A stretch of DNA of 64,000 bases. It comes from Actinoalloteichus caeruleus DSM 43889. GTDB lineage: Bacteria > Actinomycetota > Actinomycetes > Mycobacteriales > Pseudonocardiaceae. This document shows positions 63,183-64,000 of the stretch, piece by piece. Each line of letters begins with the position of its first letter. Within the stretch, counting starts at the first letter, position 1. The stretch covers positions 2,046,001 through 2,110,000 of the forward strand of contig NZ_AUBJ02000001.1 of NCBI RefSeq assembly GCF_000429185.2, read 5' to 3'. Made by a program: the position numbers and the translations under genes. A model generated the notes under the pieces. It did no database searches and had not been told where the DNA came from. It saw only the letters and a list, made by a program, of their open reading frames with translations.

Positions 63183-63773
63183 CTACCGGCGGCATCCCTC
63201 CAGCAACAGGCGCACGGTCAGCCGCGCGTCGTACTCGGGATCGACCCGCTCCGCGCCCGCGCAGATGTCACCGATCGCGCGGAGCAGTTGGTAGGCGGTG
63301 ACGTCAGCGGTGACCTCGCCGGCGTCCCGCGCGGCGGCGAGGATGTCGGCGAGCACCGGTACGAGCCGGTCGAGGAACAGTGCGTGCAGGGCCGCGAACC
63401 CGTCGGGGTCGTCGCGGATCGCGGCGGCGAGGCCGTGCTTGGTCACCAGGAAGTCCGTGAAGAGAGTGACCCACTGGCACATCGCGGCGAACGGTGACGG
63501 CTCCGCCGCGAGCAGGGCGGGGCCAGCCTCGGCGCACGCGTCGACCTGGTGCCGGTACACGGCCACGACGAGATCGGCACGCGTGGGGAAGTGCCGGTAG
63601 ATAGTCCCCATGCCCACGCCCGCCTCGGCGGCGATCCGGCGCACCGGCGCGTCCACTCCGTGCGTGACGAACACCGACGCCGCCGCGTCGAGCAGCGCCT
63701 TCTCGTTCCGCCGGGCGTCCGCCCGCTTGGCCGGGTTCCCGGTCGTCGACGACGGCTCCTCGCCCACACCCAC
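63183..63773 (-). CDS. TetR family transcriptional regulator
   Basis: A 196-residue protein. GTG 63773 is chosen because GAGAGGA sits 8 bp before it; a GTG at 63797 has no site. The HTH is NEKALLDAAASVFVTHGVDA, then VRRIAAEAGVGMGTIYRHFPTRADLV. The C-terminal domain (FAAMCQWVTLFTDFLVTKHGLA) is typical of small-ligand TetR repressors next to oxidoreductase or transporter genes. It is divergent from a gene cut by the window end, with two palindromic operators between. Confidence 0.9.
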   Translation of the reverse strand: MGVGEEPSSTTGNPAKRADARRNEKALLDAAASVFVTHGVDAPVRRIAAEAGVGMGTIYRHFPTRADLVVAVYRHQVDACAEAGPALLAAEPSPFAAMCQWVTLFTDFLVTKHGLAAAIRDDPDGFAALHALFLDRLVPVLADILAAARDAGEVTADVTAYQLLRAIGDICAGAERVDPEYDARLTVRLLLEGCRR

Positions 63774-63805
63774 GCGTCGTTCCTCTCCACGACCCACTTG
63801 GCAAC

Positions 63806-63841
63806 CGGAACACTGCTCCGTATATTCGGAACATCGCTCCG
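63806..63841. promoter_or_regulatory. Two tandem TetR-type operators
   Basis: CGGAACACTGCTCCG (63806-63820) and CGGAACATCGCTCCG (63827-63841) are near-identical imperfect palindromes, 21 bp centre to centre (two helical turns). The TATATT between them looks like a -10. Paired repressor dimers on one DNA face are expected. Confidence 0.6.
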
Positions 63842-63924
63842 GTTAGGAGTCTAGTCGGTGGTCCGCCCACCGGGTACCCGCGCCCACGGCGCTCACGAGC
63901 AGTCGAGAGAGGAAGCAACCCCCC

Positions 63925-64000
63925 ATGCCCGCACCCGACACGGTCGCCCCGAACACCGTCCCCGCGCCCACCCCGATCACCAGCGTCGAACCGGTCGTCC
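63925..64000 (+). CDS. Start of an unidentified gene (cut by window end)
   Basis: ATG 63925 follows GAGAGGAAG and opens a frame beginning MPAPDTVAPNTVPAPTPITS that runs off the window. Only 25 residues are visible, a Pro/Thr-rich start with no diagnostic motif. It is divergent from the TetR gene and probably its target. Confidence 0.55.
   Translation, partial: MPAPDTVAPNTVPAPTPITSVEPVV

Overview
The window is a stretch of very high-GC DNA (roughly 73%) with strong G/C bias at third codon positions, frequent GTG starts, ATGA/GTGA gene overlaps, a WhiB-type protein, an FtsK-type transfer ATPase of actinomycete element style, class II and class III lanthipeptide synthetases, and LAxTG sortase motifs. 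All of this points to a filamentous actinomycete (Actinomycetota). A Nocardiopsaceae- or Streptosporangiales-like host is a guess. No rRNA or tRNA gene was found.

Layout. (1) 1-11,990: a carboxylate-catabolism island. It holds a tripartite tricarboxylate transporter operon (tctCBA, minus strand), a CaiB/BaiF CoA-transferase coupled to a citryl-CoA-lyase-like protein, an amidohydrolase and a serine hydrolase. On the plus strand are a universal stress protein, an IclR regulator, an RraA-type aldolase and a 2-hydroxyacid dehydrogenase. Three copies of a GAACCG-N4-GCGG motif lie upstream of the IclR gene, the uspA/tctC divergon and the CoA-transferase operon, which suggests one regulon. (2) 11,989-18,954: housekeeping and stress genes: aldo/keto reductase, SnoaL-like protein, secreted 5'-nucleotidase, and an EamA exporter divergent from a MocR regulator. 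(3) 19,122-22,611: a remnant of an integrative element or plasmid (FtsK-type ATPase, membrane protein, WhiB-like protein and excisionase-like HTH in one overlapping operon, with a divergent XRE regulator). No replication or integrase gene was seen. (4) 23,719-28,449: zinc carboxypeptidase, ArsR/MFS pair and TetR/CPBP-protease pair; several of these genes carry single-base G/C-run interruptions.

(5) 28,769-39,583: a class III lanthipeptide locus. It has a LanKC synthetase, three short precursors with the labionin-type S-x2-S-x3-C core (two nearly identical, one divergent), an MFS exporter, and a prolyl oligopeptidase that may be the leader protease, since every precursor has a DDAP sequence immediately before the core. 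A LAL-type LuxR regulator follows on the other strand. (6) 39,667-45,060: a LanM (class II) synthetase with intact zinc ligands but no clear Cys-containing precursor. Beside it is a divergent TrmB/LuxR-like regulator with a translationally coupled 16-codon leader ORF, and a small peptide gene. Two related 14-bp motifs, one a palindrome, lie in the divergent promoter region.

(7) 45,270-52,215: AMP-dependent acyl-CoA ligase, NYN-domain protein, a small hypothetical, CutA, a degenerate CRISPR-like relic, an SGNH hydrolase and a methyltransferase. (8) 52,726-62,830: a zinc-type anchored-repeat ABC transporter locus behind a Zur-box-like palindrome. It encodes a His-rich secreted single-domain protein, two sortase-anchored repeat proteins, a ZnuA-like lipoprotein with a repeat domain inserted into it, a membrane-anchored repeat protein, an ATPase and a permease. 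The likely logic is surface capture of metal and relay to the importer. (9) 63,183-64,000: a TetR regulator with two tandem palindromic operators, divergent from a gene cut by the window end.

At least seven probable single-base losses in G/C runs interrupt otherwise good reading frames. This looks more like residual assembly error than decay.
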